Of a DNA stretch of 64,000 nucleotides, positions 8,471 to 17,482 are shown piece after piece. Origin of the DNA: Lentzea aerocolonigenes (GTDB lineage: Bacteria > Actinomycetota > Actinomycetes > Mycobacteriales > Pseudonocardiaceae); NCBI RefSeq assembly GCF_000974445.1, contig NZ_BBOJ01000006.1, positions 62,001 to 126,000 of the forward strand, read 5' to 3'. The notes under the pieces were generated by a model. That model had not been told where the DNA came from. It ran no database searches and saw nothing but the letters and a program-made list of their open reading frames with translations. Position 1 is the stretch's first letter. Every line of letters starts with the position of its first letter. The position numbers were made by a program, and so were the translations under genes.

Positions 8471-10126
8471 GTGGTGGCCGTGCGTTGGGAGGACTTCGAC
8501 GAGAACCCAGCCGGGTACGAGAGGCTCGCCAAGCTGCTCATCCTCCGCGAGTTCCCCGGCGCCGTCGCCATCGACGGGCGCGGTGGAGACGGTGGTGTCG
8601 ACCTGCGCTGGGACAGCCCCGACGGCCTCGTCATCTTCGAGTGCAAGAAGTACACCAAGATCGCCAACACGCAGCGGCGCCATATCAAGCGCTCGCTCGG
8701 CAACGCCGCGAATTACCAGCCCGCTCGTTGGATCCTCGTCGTACCAACCGACCCCACGCCGACCCAGCACGAGTGGTTCACCTCGCAGCTCGCCACAGAC
8801 GTCCCGTTCACGATCGAGTGGCTTGGCCGCAACTGGCTGGACGAACGGATCGCAGCACACCCCGACATCCGACGCTCTGTCCTCGACGGCGCTCAGATCG
8901 AGGTGTTCAAGGCAGTCGCCGAAGCACGAGCAGAAGCGGACTTCCTCATCGGAGCCTCGGACTTCGCCTCACGAGCCATGACGCTGCACAGCCGAGCCAA
9001 CGAACTCTCCCCCTCGTGGAACATCCGGTGGGATGCGACCAAGAACGAGGTGATCGCAAGCCCGAAACCGGGCGCACCGCCTGAAGACGTCCGCATCAAC
9101 TTCGAACTGGACTTCCCTTCCGATGACCAGGGAGCGCAAGCCACCCGGCGCCAATACGAGGACGTGGTCGCGGTTGGCGGCACGATCACGATCCCTCCCC
9201 AGTACGTGACGAGCATCAGCAACGCAGGGCTGGAGGCACTCGGGCTTTTGGCCGGTCCCGGCGAGCTCACCATCGCCACCCCGCCGGAAACCGACGGCCT
9301 GCCGATTCCAGTCACCTTCCGTACTACGGGCGGTGGCCAGCAACCCACTCGACCACTTCAGGTAATCCTCAGCCGTCGGGAGCGAGGACTCGAGGGCATC
9401 ACGCTGCACGGAAGAGACGTCACCGGGCTCCTGACAGTTCAACTCGTACTTCGCCAGAGGCCAGGGTGCCAACCTACCTTCAGCGCGAGTCTCGTCGCTT
9501 CAGACGGCACATCGCCGGAATTGCCCCTCTCGGCGGTCGACCCCGCCGCGCTGCTGCGACTCAACGAGCTGCTGGCAGGCATTGACGTCGGCCGCACAAT
9601 GGAGATCAGCTTCCCGGACGGGCGCGCAAACGCACCGCTCACAGCGCCAGCCGATCCAATGTTCGCACGGCTACGCGACCTCCTGGAGGATCTCGTCACC
9701 GTGCGAGATTCACTCGGCCTGAACCTTCCAATACCTCAGCGATGGCGACGCTCCGACGAACGCAACATCCGGTTCGCGGCCCAAATCCTCCGCGGCGAGT
9801 CCGCCGCGCTACCTGGACGTACCCAACCGACTTTCCACCAATCGGCGGAGCAACATCTGCACCTGCTCAACATCGTTCCCACGACTCGCGTGAACATGAG
9901 AATCCAAGGCGAAAGCGTACAACTGACATTTAACGACGTAAACTTCGAAATTGGGCCGCTGACAATTCAGTTCAGCTCACTCGATCTTCAGAACCCCGAG
10001 GCATGCAAAGACGCGGCCCTCGCAGGGAGAGAGGTGAAGTGCGTCTTTCACCCTCGAGCCGAATCGACGACGATCGCATCCCTTGAACCAGTCACCGCGT
10101 CTAACGAAAGCGCTGGTCACGGCTAG
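8471..10126 (+). CDS. PD-(D/E)XK nuclease-like N-terminal domain protein
   Basis: A 551-residue protein starting at a double GTG (8471 or 8474; VVAVRWEDFDENP). Residues about 20-150 look like a restriction-endonuclease fold: GGDGGVDLRWDSPDG then LVIFECKKYTK, matching the D ... E-x-K catalytic pattern, followed by a helical and beta segment with LVVPTDPTPTQHEWF. The remaining 400 residues are beta-rich and not recognised; they may bind a ligand or the partner. The gene is divergent from the 1075-aa gene and is followed by two strong hairpins. A DNA-cleaving effector is a reasonable inference from the ECK motif; nothing in the sequence shows the target. Confidence 0.72.
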   Translation: MVAVRWEDFDENPAGYERLAKLLILREFPGAVAIDGRGGDGGVDLRWDSPDGLVIFECKKYTKIANTQRRHIKRSLGNAANYQPARWILVVPTDPTPTQHEWFTSQLATDVPFTIEWLGRNWLDERIAAHPDIRRSVLDGAQIEVFKAVAEARAEADFLIGASDFASRAMTLHSRANELSPSWNIRWDATKNEVIASPKPGAPPEDVRINFELDFPSDDQGAQATRRQYEDVVAVGGTITIPPQYVTSISNAGLEALGLLAGPGELTIATPPETDGLPIPVTFRTTGGGQQPTRPLQVILSRRERGLEGITLHGRDVTGLLTVQLVLRQRPGCQPTFSASLVASDGTSPELPLSAVDPAALLRLNELLAGIDVGRTMEISFPDGRANAPLTAPADPMFARLRDLLEDLVTVRDSLGLNLPIPQRWRRSDERNIRFAAQILRGESAALPGRTQPTFHQSAEQHLHLLNIVPTTRVNMRIQGESVQLTFNDVNFEIGPLTIQFSSLDLQNPEACKDAALAGREVKCVFHPRAESTTIASLEPVTASNESAGHG

Positions 10127-10216
10127 ATCGCGCTCCTGCCCACGGCACCCTTGCCGTCGACAAGCCAAAACCACGAACATCAACTGTCGAGCTCCAGCAA
10201 AGTGCGCTGGTAGAGT

Positions 10217-10247
10217 CCGTGGACCGAGTGTTCAACTCGGTCCACGG
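10217..10247 (+). terminator. Perfect 13-bp hairpin after the nuclease-like gene
   Basis: CCGTGGACCGAGT and its exact complement ACTCGGTCCACGG flank a five-base loop GTTCA. It lies 90 bp after the stop at 10126. No long T-run follows, which is usual for actinobacterial terminators, and an RNA regulatory role is not excluded. Confidence 0.6.
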
Positions 10248-10267
10248 TCACCGGCTTCATCCTTAAC

Positions 10268-10304
10268 AGCGGGCCGGATGCTCGCATCGAGTATCCGGCC
10301 CGCT
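10268..10304 (+). terminator. Second hairpin, 12-bp perfect arms
   Basis: AGCGGGCCGGAT pairs with ATCCGGCCCGCT. The loop itself contains a small CTCG/CGAG stem, so the structure can extend almost to the tip. It lies 20 bp after the first hairpin; the two probably act as a double terminator isolating the gene at 8471 from that at 10550. Confidence 0.6.
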
Positions 10305-10549
10305 GCGTTATGGCGGGAGCGTGACGTAGCCGACTAGAGGCGCTGGCGGTGCGCCGCCGCAGGATTCCGCGCACCCGCATGCTCCAGTCGGGTCGAACTC
10401 GCCGACCCAGCTGTCGCCTGCGGGCGAAGCACCGGGCATCTGCGCGACCAGTTGCGGCGTCGCCGACGCGGATCGCCGCGCCGTCATTACCTGCCCGCAT
10501 CCACAAACTAGACACCACGACCACCAGTCGAAACTGGGCAGGAGTGACG

Positions 10550-11311
10550 ATGACGAAGCGCGATAGATCGGGCAAGGCGGTTTCGGGGGTAGGTCAAGAC
10601 GCTGCGCTCGGAGCGCTCGCCACGTTGGCGAGTGTCGCACTTGGCGCGAACCCCATCGGGGCGACGCTGGTGGGCGGCAGCGCACCAGTGCTCAAGTACT
10701 TGCAACAGGTCTGGACCCAGGCAGGAGAGCGTCGCGGGGACCGCGCGGCGCGGTCGCTCAAGCACGCGGCCGACCTGATGGACGTTGGCCTCGACATCCT
10801 GGTGGAGCGTGCAGTTGGTTATGACGCTCGTCTCGAACTGCTCGCCCAGGTCTTGGAAGCAGCGGCGAGGACCTCGATGGAGGACAAGATCCAGGCCCTC
10901 GGCCAGATCCTCGCCGATGGCCTGCGCAGTGACAGCCACCTTGACGAAGCGAGGCTGCTGGCCTCGATGGTGAACGACCTGGAGGCACCGCACGTCGTGG
11001 TGCTGAAGCTGATCGCTAAGCAACCGGTGCCTCCGGAGTCGATGTGGTCCAACCCTGGCGGGCCCCGTGGTTGGGAACGGACCCATGTGGCACTGGCGTT
11101 GCCCGACTACGACAGTTTTCTTGACGGGGTGCTGGCCGCGCTCGTTCGCCACGGCGCCTTGCGAACTTTGGGCGACGGGACCTGGGACGGCATGGCGAAC
11201 ATCGACGCGCACGGCATCACGACACTAGGAATCCGCTGCTTGCAGCTCTTCGGCCACGAACCAACCGAGGGTTCAAGCGTTCCCGACGGACCCACTGAAC
11301 CCGAAAACTAG
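10550..11311 (+). CDS. Uncharacterised helical protein with small hydrophobic N-terminal segment
   Basis: A 253-residue protein with start ATG at 10550 and AGGAG seven bases upstream. An N-terminal Ala/Gly/Leu-rich segment (ALGALATLASVALGANPIG) could associate with a membrane or pack as a helical hairpin. A charged helical region with repeated Ala-Arg patterns follows, and then a short winged-helix-like end (VLAALVRHGALRTLGDG, resembling a helix-turn-helix recognition part). No family recognised. It stands alone between two terminator-like regions inside the island, so a single-gene defence or accessory role is possible but unsupported. Confidence 0.6.
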   Translation: MTKRDRSGKAVSGVGQDAALGALATLASVALGANPIGATLVGGSAPVLKYLQQVWTQAGERRGDRAARSLKHAADLMDVGLDILVERAVGYDARLELLAQVLEAAARTSMEDKIQALGQILADGLRSDSHLDEARLLASMVNDLEAPHVVVLKLIAKQPVPPESMWSNPGGPRGWERTHVALALPDYDSFLDGVLAALVRHGALRTLGDGTWDGMANIDAHGITTLGIRCLQLFGHEPTEGSSVPDGPTEPEN

Positions 11312-11599
11312 GTCCGGACAATACGCGCGGCCACCTTCCGGGCCTACCTTTCGAACCACAGCCCAGCGCGGCGCACTCCCGCAAAGTTCAGCCGGACAAG
11401 ACACCTCAGGTAATGTCCTGTCCGCGTGAAGATCGGTGTTCGGACCCCTAGTTGGCGCCAGGAGATCATCTTCCTCGCCAATCGCCCGCTTGGGCAGCGC
11501 GCTCCCATCAGCCCAGGTCAACGCCGATTCCACTGGATACTCTGTGGATTGTCCAGGAGCCGTGTTGGAGTGCTGCAAACCTGCCGGGACAATGCCACG

Positions 11600-11899
11600 G
11601 TGCCGAACTTCGATCTTGTCCCCGGAGGCGCTCCACCGACGCTGAATTCGGAGTTCGAGGTCGCGTTTGTGACCGAGGCCGGCGAGCAGCGGTTGTCCCT
11701 GACCGAGGCGTGGTCGGTGCCGTTCGAGTCTTGCCTGCCGGTGCGACGCTTCCCCTCTTACAAGGGGCAATGCCACTACATCGGCCAGTGGTGGACCGCG
11801 ACGACCGGCACCTTGGTCGGCTTCGAGTCCTGGTTGGAACGGGATCGGCTGATGCTGCTCGACTTCGATCCGGACACCGTCGACGCTCTCCACGCGGCG
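11600..11899 (+). pseudogene. Truncated TnsA-like transposase endonuclease
   Basis: The frame from GTG 11600 gives the N-terminal part of the actinobacterial TnsA-like heteromeric transposase endonuclease family: an SEFEVAF strand, the signature PVRRFPSYKGQ, the hydrophobic block around HYIGQWWTATTG, then VGFESWLERDRLMLLDFDP. In intact members this is followed by QPFWL and the second half of the nuclease with the PD-(D/E)XK Asp and Lys residues. Here similarity stops at about 11896 and the frame continues into unrelated sequence. About 95 residues survive of the 220 or so usual. No TnsB or TnsC partner is in the window, so it is a relic of a Tn7-like element. Confidence 0.75.
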
Positions 11900-11921
11900 C
11901 TGGCCACTTCGAGCGTTCGCA

Positions 11922-12077
11922 GTGGTGGCACTGCTGACAAACGGTCAAGCGGTTGCCCGCGACGCAGACGCCGTCAGAACTGCCCTGGCCAAACCGAGCG
12001 CTCCGCCCCGCCGGCGACCGTGGCAGCGCGTCATCGCTGCGGTAGTAGCGGCTTGGTTCGAGATGCGCCGCGGCTGA
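11922..12077 (+). CDS. Possible small ORF or gene fragment
   Basis: From GTG 11922 a 51-residue frame reads VVALLTNGQAVARDADAVR then a basic Pro/Arg stretch and AAVVAAWFEMRRG. Its codon choice looks coding (third positions mostly G or C) but it has no recognised family and no clear ribosome site. It directly follows the TnsA relic and may be the tail of another broken gene. Confidence 0.25.
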   Translation: MVALLTNGQAVARDADAVRTALAKPSAPPRRRPWQRVIAAVVAAWFEMRRG

Positions 12078-12145
12078 CGGCCGCTCAAGTTCAGCGTCAA
12101 CTGAACGCCACGCAGGGGCTGGACGGGGATGGACTGTCAGCCAGA

Positions 12146-15100
12146 TCACGCATCTCGCTGCCGCTGTATGGCTGCACAACCCAGGTTCATCCAGCTGACG
12201 GGTCTCAACGATGGGAAACGGCGTTCAAGTCGTTGAATCGCCGCATGGTCTGGACGAAGACGCGCTGCACGCCGAACCAGCTCCAACACCGGCACGCGCA
12301 CGGAGCCTCGCCGTCTCAGTTCCCTCTGCCAGTGGGCCTCCGCCTCGTCAATGATCTCGGTGAGGGCCTTGTCCAGCGACTCGGCAGACAGGTGGTCACA
12401 GACCTGCAGAAACTCGGACAGCCCCTCGTGATCCGACCCGTGACATTCCAGCAGCAACCCCTGTTTGATCGATTCGTAGTTGGCAACCAAGACCTGTTCC
12501 GCCGTGTAGTTGTCACAGCCTTGGAGTGCGGTTAGGGCATCGGCAGCGAGCTTCCAACGACCAGCTGAGGCATCAAGGTCGAGCGGCACACCGCGGTTCA
12601 ACGCCTCGATTGTCGCCTGTGGAGCGAGGACTGCGTGCAATGCCACCAACGACTCCGAGTCTGCCAGCATCGACTCGATCATCCGCTCGGTCTCCTGCGG
12701 CCTGGCTTCTGCCATCACCATAACGATCTGCAACATGTGCATGTCGTTTTGGCCGAAGTACGGCTCGATAGCTTCGGCAAGCTCTGACATGTCCACGGCA
12801 GCAACGATCTTCTCGAAGGCAGGTAGGTCTGCTTCCCAGACGAACGTCATCAGTTCCGAGAGTGCTTGCCATCCTCGGGGCATGGACGAACTGATCGCGC
12901 GAGCCAGCACCATGGCGTCGAGCTGCGAGACGAGTTTGACTGCCACTCTCCCACTGTGTCTCGTTGGCTTTCGGTAGCGTAGGAAGCTCGGTCCGAACCC
13001 GAGTACGTGCCACAGAAAGTCGTACACGCCGTCAGGCCAGGACTCCACGGGATCGGCGTTGATCGCGGCGGCGACCTTTGGAAGGAACACCTCTGCCAGC
13101 CGCAGGCTAAGCGGTGGATCAAGCCACGCGATCGTCTTAGCCATTTGACAGCCTGCCCAAGCCTCGCTCTTGTTGTCCTTGAACAGGTCGAGCAGGGCAC
13201 CGGCGTCGAGTGCCTCGGCTATGGACGCATGCAGCGCAGGACCACCGGCGTACCAGATCCTGTCGACCGCCTCTCCAAAGATCGCGGCCGATGTCATGTC
13301 GTCGGCGACCCACCTGGAGGTCAAGCTGCGCACGTCAATGTCCCGCAGAAGCTCCGTAGTGAAGTCGCTACGTTCCGCGCCAAGCCAGTTGAACAACTCC
13401 CTCACGCCTGAAGCGTCCTTAGCCGTCATCTCATCGACCCACTGCTTGAGCACCGCAGCCATTGAAGTGACTTGGCGCGTCTGTGCAAGGCCGTCCTGCC
13501 AACGCCCGAGATAGCACAAGACATGAGCGCGGAGGCCGATGTCGGTGCCTCGCACGTCCACGGCTATGAGCCGATCGATCAACTGCGCGATCGTTGCGTC
13601 GCTCGCAGCGCCGTGCGACCGCAGGATCCACATGTGATCCCAGCCAAACCCGTGCCAACTGGTGAGCCAGGCAAGTCCGGCGAGACTGGTCGTCGGATCT
13701 GCGATCGCAGCCTCGACGACAGCGGCGATGACGCGGCGGTCTCGCTCCACATCATCCTTCGGCGGAGGTGGAGCCGGAGTCGACTTGCGAAGCGCTGGTT
13801 GTGCCGTCACCGGTCGGTCCCCCACATCCACTATCGGGAGTACCTTCGGTCGTACGTATGGTGGCGCCTCGTGTGGATAAGGATCAAGTAGATACCGCAG
13901 AGCGTTCCATGCAGCCTGTACATGCGCGCACCTGTAGTAGCCGTCCTCATCGTAGATCAACTGTTCTGCGCGCAGAACCTCGAGGGCTCGAACTACCCAT
14001 GCCTCGTCACGTCCTACAAGGACCGCCTTCTCACAAAGAGCTGCCACCGACGTACCCGCGTCTGCGGTCGCAATCTGCTCGACAGCGATGACAACCAGCG
14101 CAAGGTGGGCATCCTCTCGATCACGCACTCGTGCGATCGCTCCCGCAACGCGACGCCACCTACCGGACAACACGAAGCAGAACTGCCAAGGCGTACCCTG
14201 GTTCGCCGCGGCGCGGAGACGAGGAACTACCGACTCGTCATGAAACCTCTCTCCCACGTTCGGGTCGACGCGACTCACCTGCCGAGTCAGTGAGGCAAGA
14301 TCTTTCGACAACTCCGCGTGAAGCGTTGCTACGGCACGCTTCTCCACCATCCGCACCACAGGCGCAGGCCCTCGCACCTCCTCCGTGCTCACGACCAGAA
14401 CGCAGCGATCTGGCTCTGCAGCCTCGAGAATTTCACGCAAGGTGTCACCCGGAACGGATTGCGCATCGTCGATCAACGCGATGAGAGGGCCTTCGACGGC
14501 AAGCAGTTCGTCCACGAGCAGGCTGCCGTCGACGTGTCGTGCCGAGTCGCGGAGCCGCAGGGATTTCCATCCCTCACGGACCCGATCGGCGACGACCTGG
14601 AACGCGGTGACCGACTTACCGCTGCCGCTTCTTCCCACCAGGATTGCCGCGCAGGTGGCCTCAAGCGCGGTCTGCACCTCAACGACCTCATGAAACCGCG
14701 GGCAGACGTCAGCGGCTCCAGGGCCGAGAGGACTGCCGCTCAGCGCCGTCGCGAGCTCCCAGGGTCCGCCGAAACGAATGGGCCGCCAAGCAGCCGTTCC
14801 GAGATCCGAGGCAATCAGTTCCGTCGGTGATCGGTCACCCCAATAAGTGATGTTCAGATTGCCGGACACGTGGCCCGCCTGGACAACCGGTCCAGAGACC
14901 GAGCCGTCGACGGAGTTCTGCACAACGGAACCGGACGGCCCTGTTTCAGGCCGCGACGCAAGCAACGGATCCAGCCGGGCGTTGAGTTTGGCGAACTCCT
15001 GCAACACGGTGAGGTCCAGCGTGGTCAGTCTCGAGAGCGTCTCCGTGCCGGCTGCGACTAGAAACTCCTGGCGACGGGTCGTCAACGCTACAACCTGAAC

Positions 15101-15544
15101 GCATGCCGCTTGGAGCAGCTGATCGAAGTACTCCTCGCCGTCCCCGCCGAGCGCTGTCCGCCGCAAGATCTCGTCGGCGCCGTTTCGAAGGGCAGTTGCC
15201 AGACGACCTGAATCCGCGTTATTGCGCGCAACGAGACTCTGCTGGTCGCCGCACTGCTCAAGTACCTCCACCACGGCAGCAGCCGCGGCAGCTCGATCGT
15301 TCTCGGAGAGGTTCCTGTACTCGTGTCCGTACGCGACGTACAGTTCGTCGCCCAACCGTTGTGCCACCTGGGAAAGTGCGCGACGGACCTTCCGGTCGTC
15401 GGACAGGCTGGCAGCGCGCCCGCCGAGCACACCCACGGTCCCGCCGCCCAACTCGCCCGCGACCTTGCTACCAGTGCCGGCTTCGACGGCGAACTTCACC
15501 ACCGTCTCCGCGAGCTTGACGAGCACGGCTCCGAGCAGCGACAC
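12146..15544 (-). CDS. STAND/NACHT-like NTPase, putative antiviral sensor
   Basis: About 1132 residues. The N-terminal ~200 residues are helical. A linker at about 210-231 reads NSVDGSVSGPVVQAGHVSGN, a beta-strand motif that recurs in actinobacterial signalling NTPases. The NTPase core follows: Walker A GRSGSGKS at about 304-311, Walker B with LIALIDDAQS near 355-363, and a helical lid. The C-terminal ~600 residues are a helical repeat array like the sensor part of bacterial NLR-type proteins. GTG 15544 was chosen because GGAGGGG lies five bases upstream; an ATG at 15604 would add 20 unlikely residues. It is presumably a stand-alone threat sensor, although the effector domain at the N-terminus is not recognised. 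Confidence 0.78.
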   Translation of the reverse strand: MSLLGAVLVKLAETVVKFAVEAGTGSKVAGELGGGTVGVLGGRAASLSDDRKVRRALSQVAQRLGDELYVAYGHEYRNLSENDRAAAAAAVVEVLEQCGDQQSLVARNNADSGRLATALRNGADEILRRTALGGDGEEYFDQLLQAACVQVVALTTRRQEFLVAAGTETLSRLTTLDLTVLQEFAKLNARLDPLLASRPETGPSGSVVQNSVDGSVSGPVVQAGHVSGNLNITYWGDRSPTELIASDLGTAAWRPIRFGGPWELATALSGSPLGPGAADVCPRFHEVVEVQTALEATCAAILVGRSGSGKSVTAFQVVADRVREGWKSLRLRDSARHVDGSLLVDELLAVEGPLIALIDDAQSVPGDTLREILEAAEPDRCVLVVSTEEVRGPAPVVRMVEKRAVATLHAELSKDLASLTRQVSRVDPNVGERFHDESVVPRLRAAANQGTPWQFCFVLSGRWRRVAGAIARVRDREDAHLALVVIAVEQIATADAGTSVAALCEKAVLVGRDEAWVVRALEVLRAEQLIYDEDGYYRCAHVQAAWNALRYLLDPYPHEAPPYVRPKVLPIVDVGDRPVTAQPALRKSTPAPPPPKDDVERDRRVIAAVVEAAIADPTTSLAGLAWLTSWHGFGWDHMWILRSHGAASDATIAQLIDRLIAVDVRGTDIGLRAHVLCYLGRWQDGLAQTRQVTSMAAVLKQWVDEMTAKDASGVRELFNWLGAERSDFTTELLRDIDVRSLTSRWVADDMTSAAIFGEAVDRIWYAGGPALHASIAEALDAGALLDLFKDNKSEAWAGCQMAKTIAWLDPPLSLRLAEVFLPKVAAAINADPVESWPDGVYDFLWHVLGFGPSFLRYRKPTRHSGRVAVKLVSQLDAMVLARAISSSMPRGWQALSELMTFVWEADLPAFEKIVAAVDMSELAEAIEPYFGQNDMHMLQIVMVMAEARPQETERMIESMLADSESLVALHAVLAPQATIEALNRGVPLDLDASAGRWKLAADALTALQGCDNYTAEQVLVANYESIKQGLLLECHGSDHEGLSEFLQVCDHLSAESLDKALTEIIDEAEAHWQRELRRRGSVRVPVLELVRRAARLRPDHAAIQRLERRFPSLRPVSWMNLGCAAIQRQRDA

Positions 15545-15624
15545 ATTCCCCTCCCCCACCATTCGACCACTAGAGGCAGTATCGCTTAGACCAGACCGCC
15601 GCATGTCAGCCGTAGCATGCCCCC

Positions 15625-16785
15625 ATGAGGCTCCTCAGGCGCGGGGGACGCGACGACTTCGACCATGACACCTTCACGATGCTCGTCGAAGGAACTCGCC
15701 GATTCACGGACGCCGGCCTAGCAGAGGACGAGGCCACAGAAGCTTCAGCGAAAGCCTGGATCCAGGCGATGGACCTAACTGCCCCTGTGGTGGCCGCAGA
15801 CATCCGGCGAACCGCGCCACGAATGTTGCGACGCCGCCGCCGGGGACACAAGCTGTTCCAGCGCGCACTCCAGGCGTATTGGGGACGTCCGCTTGATCTC
15901 TATCTCGCCGTCTGTGTCGCCGTTCACGAGGCTGGGGAGCGGTTCGACAAGCGGCTGGCCCGCGAAGCCGAGGAGCGACAGGATTTTCACTTCGAGGTGC
16001 TAACCGGCCTGCACGCTCGGGCATGCCGGACAGCCTTCGAGGTGCATCACGCGCTCGCCGGTGGCTTTCCCATGGCCGCGCTCGCTCGCTGCCGCACCCT
16101 GCATGAGATCGCTGTGATCATGCGCGTCCTCTCAGAGTTCGGAGAGACCGACGACCACGCAGATCTGGCTGAACGCTTCTACCTTCACGAGGCGGTCCTG
16201 ACAGCCAAGGACGCGAGGACTTACCAACTCCACTGCGCCGAACTGGGAACCGATCCTCTCCCCGCAGAGGAGATCGCCCAACTCGATCAATCTCGACAGG
16301 AACTCCTCGACAGGTTCGGGACCGAGTACAAGGAGTCTTACGGCTGGGCCACAGGACTCAACGGACTGAGACGTCCCAACTTCGCCGAGTTGGAGAAGCT
16401 CGTCAACGTCGCCCACCTTCGAGGTCACTACAGCTGGGCCAGTCACGAGATCCACGCCGATGCGAGAGGGTCGTTGCTCAACGTCTTCGAGCAGGGGCAG
16501 ACGCTGTACAAGCAGACCGGACCGATGTTGTTCGGGTTTGCCGAGCCCGCCGTCTGGGCGCTGGCATCGCTGGAACTGTGCGTCCGGACGTTGCTGCACA
16601 GCACAGACGAGGTTTCTCCGATTGAGCTTCTTGGTTGCAAGGCGTTGGAACATCTGATCGCTGACGGATCCCAGCTGTTCGAAGACGCAGAAACGTTCGT
16701 GGAGAAGATGGAACAGCAGGTGCATCGCTGGACTCCATGGAGACGTCACCTTTGGGTCGAGTGGCGCCTGATCTTTTCGAAATAG
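15625..16785 (+). CDS. DUF5677-like protein
   Basis: A 386-residue helical protein. The central part (LTGLHARACRTAFEVHHALA, FPMAALARCRTLHEIAVIM, with a later YSWASHEIHADARGS) matches the DUF5677 pattern, in which conserved Arg, Glu and His residues sit in two long helices. The biochemical function of DUF5677 is unknown; members occur in mobile and defence loci. It is divergent from the STAND NTPase with about 80 bp between starts. The ATG at 15625 is the first in the frame and begins a basic N-terminus (MRLLRRGGRDDF). There are no membrane segments. Confidence 0.7.
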   Translation: MRLLRRGGRDDFDHDTFTMLVEGTRRFTDAGLAEDEATEASAKAWIQAMDLTAPVVAADIRRTAPRMLRRRRRGHKLFQRALQAYWGRPLDLYLAVCVAVHEAGERFDKRLAREAEERQDFHFEVLTGLHARACRTAFEVHHALAGGFPMAALARCRTLHEIAVIMRVLSEFGETDDHADLAERFYLHEAVLTAKDARTYQLHCAELGTDPLPAEEIAQLDQSRQELLDRFGTEYKESYGWATGLNGLRRPNFAELEKLVNVAHLRGHYSWASHEIHADARGSLLNVFEQGQTLYKQTGPMLFGFAEPAVWALASLELCVRTLLHSTDEVSPIELLGCKALEHLIADGSQLFEDAETFVEKMEQQVHRWTPWRRHLWVEWRLIFSK

Positions 16786-16995
16786 TCGCAGCATCACCCG
16801 ACGTTTGGCGACTAGGCGAGTTCAGTCCGAGAGGTCCGCAACCAGCTGGAATCATGCAACATCCGCCGGTCTGGTACCTTCTGCAACCATGGAGCAGATT
16901 CCCCAGTTGGGGGAACTCTCCCCGGTTGCAGGTAGTCGGAGGCATGACGGGGACGCCGGTGCGTCTCCCCCGTTTTGGGGAAATTGCCCCGCGGT

Positions 16996-17020
16996 GGGGG
17001 TTCAAGTCCCCCCTCGGACA
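16996..17020 (+). other. tRNA 3'-end-like sequence (relic or att site)
   Basis: GGGGG-TTCAAGT-CCCCC is a perfect T-arm, followed by CTCGGAC and an A discriminator, as in tRNA-Leu genes. A matching 5' acceptor strand is found only as GTCGGAG at 16935 (six of seven pairs) or GTCCGAG at 16825 (seven of seven but too far). No acceptable D-arm or anticodon arm lies between, so a full tRNA is not called. A 3' tRNA end without its body is typical of attachment sites left by integrating elements. Confidence 0.45.
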
Positions 17021-17033
17021 TCGAAGTTGATCA

Positions 17034-17077
17034 AGCAAGTGGGTTGTCGCATGATTAGTCGCGACGACCCACTTGCT
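17034..17077 (+). terminator. Strong 17-bp hairpin terminator
   Basis: AGCAAGTGGGTTGTCGC pairs with GCGACGACCCACTTGCT over 17 bp with a single T-G wobble; the ten-base loop is ATGATTAGTC. It starts 14 bp after the tRNA-like 3' end, the normal position of a tRNA terminator. Confidence 0.8.
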
Positions 17078-17482
17078 GGTTTCACTCTTGAGCTGTCGCA
17101 GATTTGAGACCGCTTCCGTTCCTGAGGAAGATGGCCGTTATCGTTTCGAAGCGTTGCCCGCCCGAGTTTCGCAATGAGTTCGAATCTCAACGTGTCGCTG
17201 CTAGGGCGATTGGTTCGATGATCGAGGCGCGCGCTACGCGACATTGCGGGCATGAATCAAGAAGGCCCGTACGGCGGGCTGCATAGCCTTCACAGGGACT
17301 GCCGCCCGCCGAGCGAAACGACACGTTCCGGCTGCACACAGGAGTCCGGCATCTCATGCAGACGAACGAGATCCTGGAGCTCGCTTGGCCTTTGCGCGGA
17401 CGGCCGCGCGGAGAACCTCCTGCAAGCTGGTGGAGCGATCGGACAAGTGAAGCCGTGCGCGGGTACTCACGATCAACTGAAC

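Larger units (their letters stand above)
10127..10549 (+). other. Intergenic region with tandem hairpins
   Basis: This 423-bp stretch has no convincing gene. It holds two long inverted repeats (listed separately) just after the nuclease-like gene. The segment from about 10310 to 10540 should carry the promoter of the next gene, whose Shine-Dalgarno AGGAG sits at 10539-10543. Confidence 0.6.
16786..17482 (+). other. Gene-free region with tRNA relic and terminator
   Basis: No coding frame here is convincing over about 700 bp. It contains blocks of C4/G4 hairpins at about 16906-16990, a tRNA 3'-end-like sequence and a strong terminator (listed separately). From 17080 to 17480 nothing recognisable was seen apart from the end of the minus-strand STAS-like gene at its right edge. 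Confidence 0.55.

Noticed and set aside
8273..8860. N-terminal extension of the 1075-aa gene
   Set aside because: It overlaps the start of the divergent nuclease-like gene and has low-complexity composition; ATG 8272 fits better.
16935..17020. Full tRNA-Leu gene
   Set aside because: The acceptor has one mismatch and no anticodon arm with a seven-base loop or a valid D-arm can be formed.
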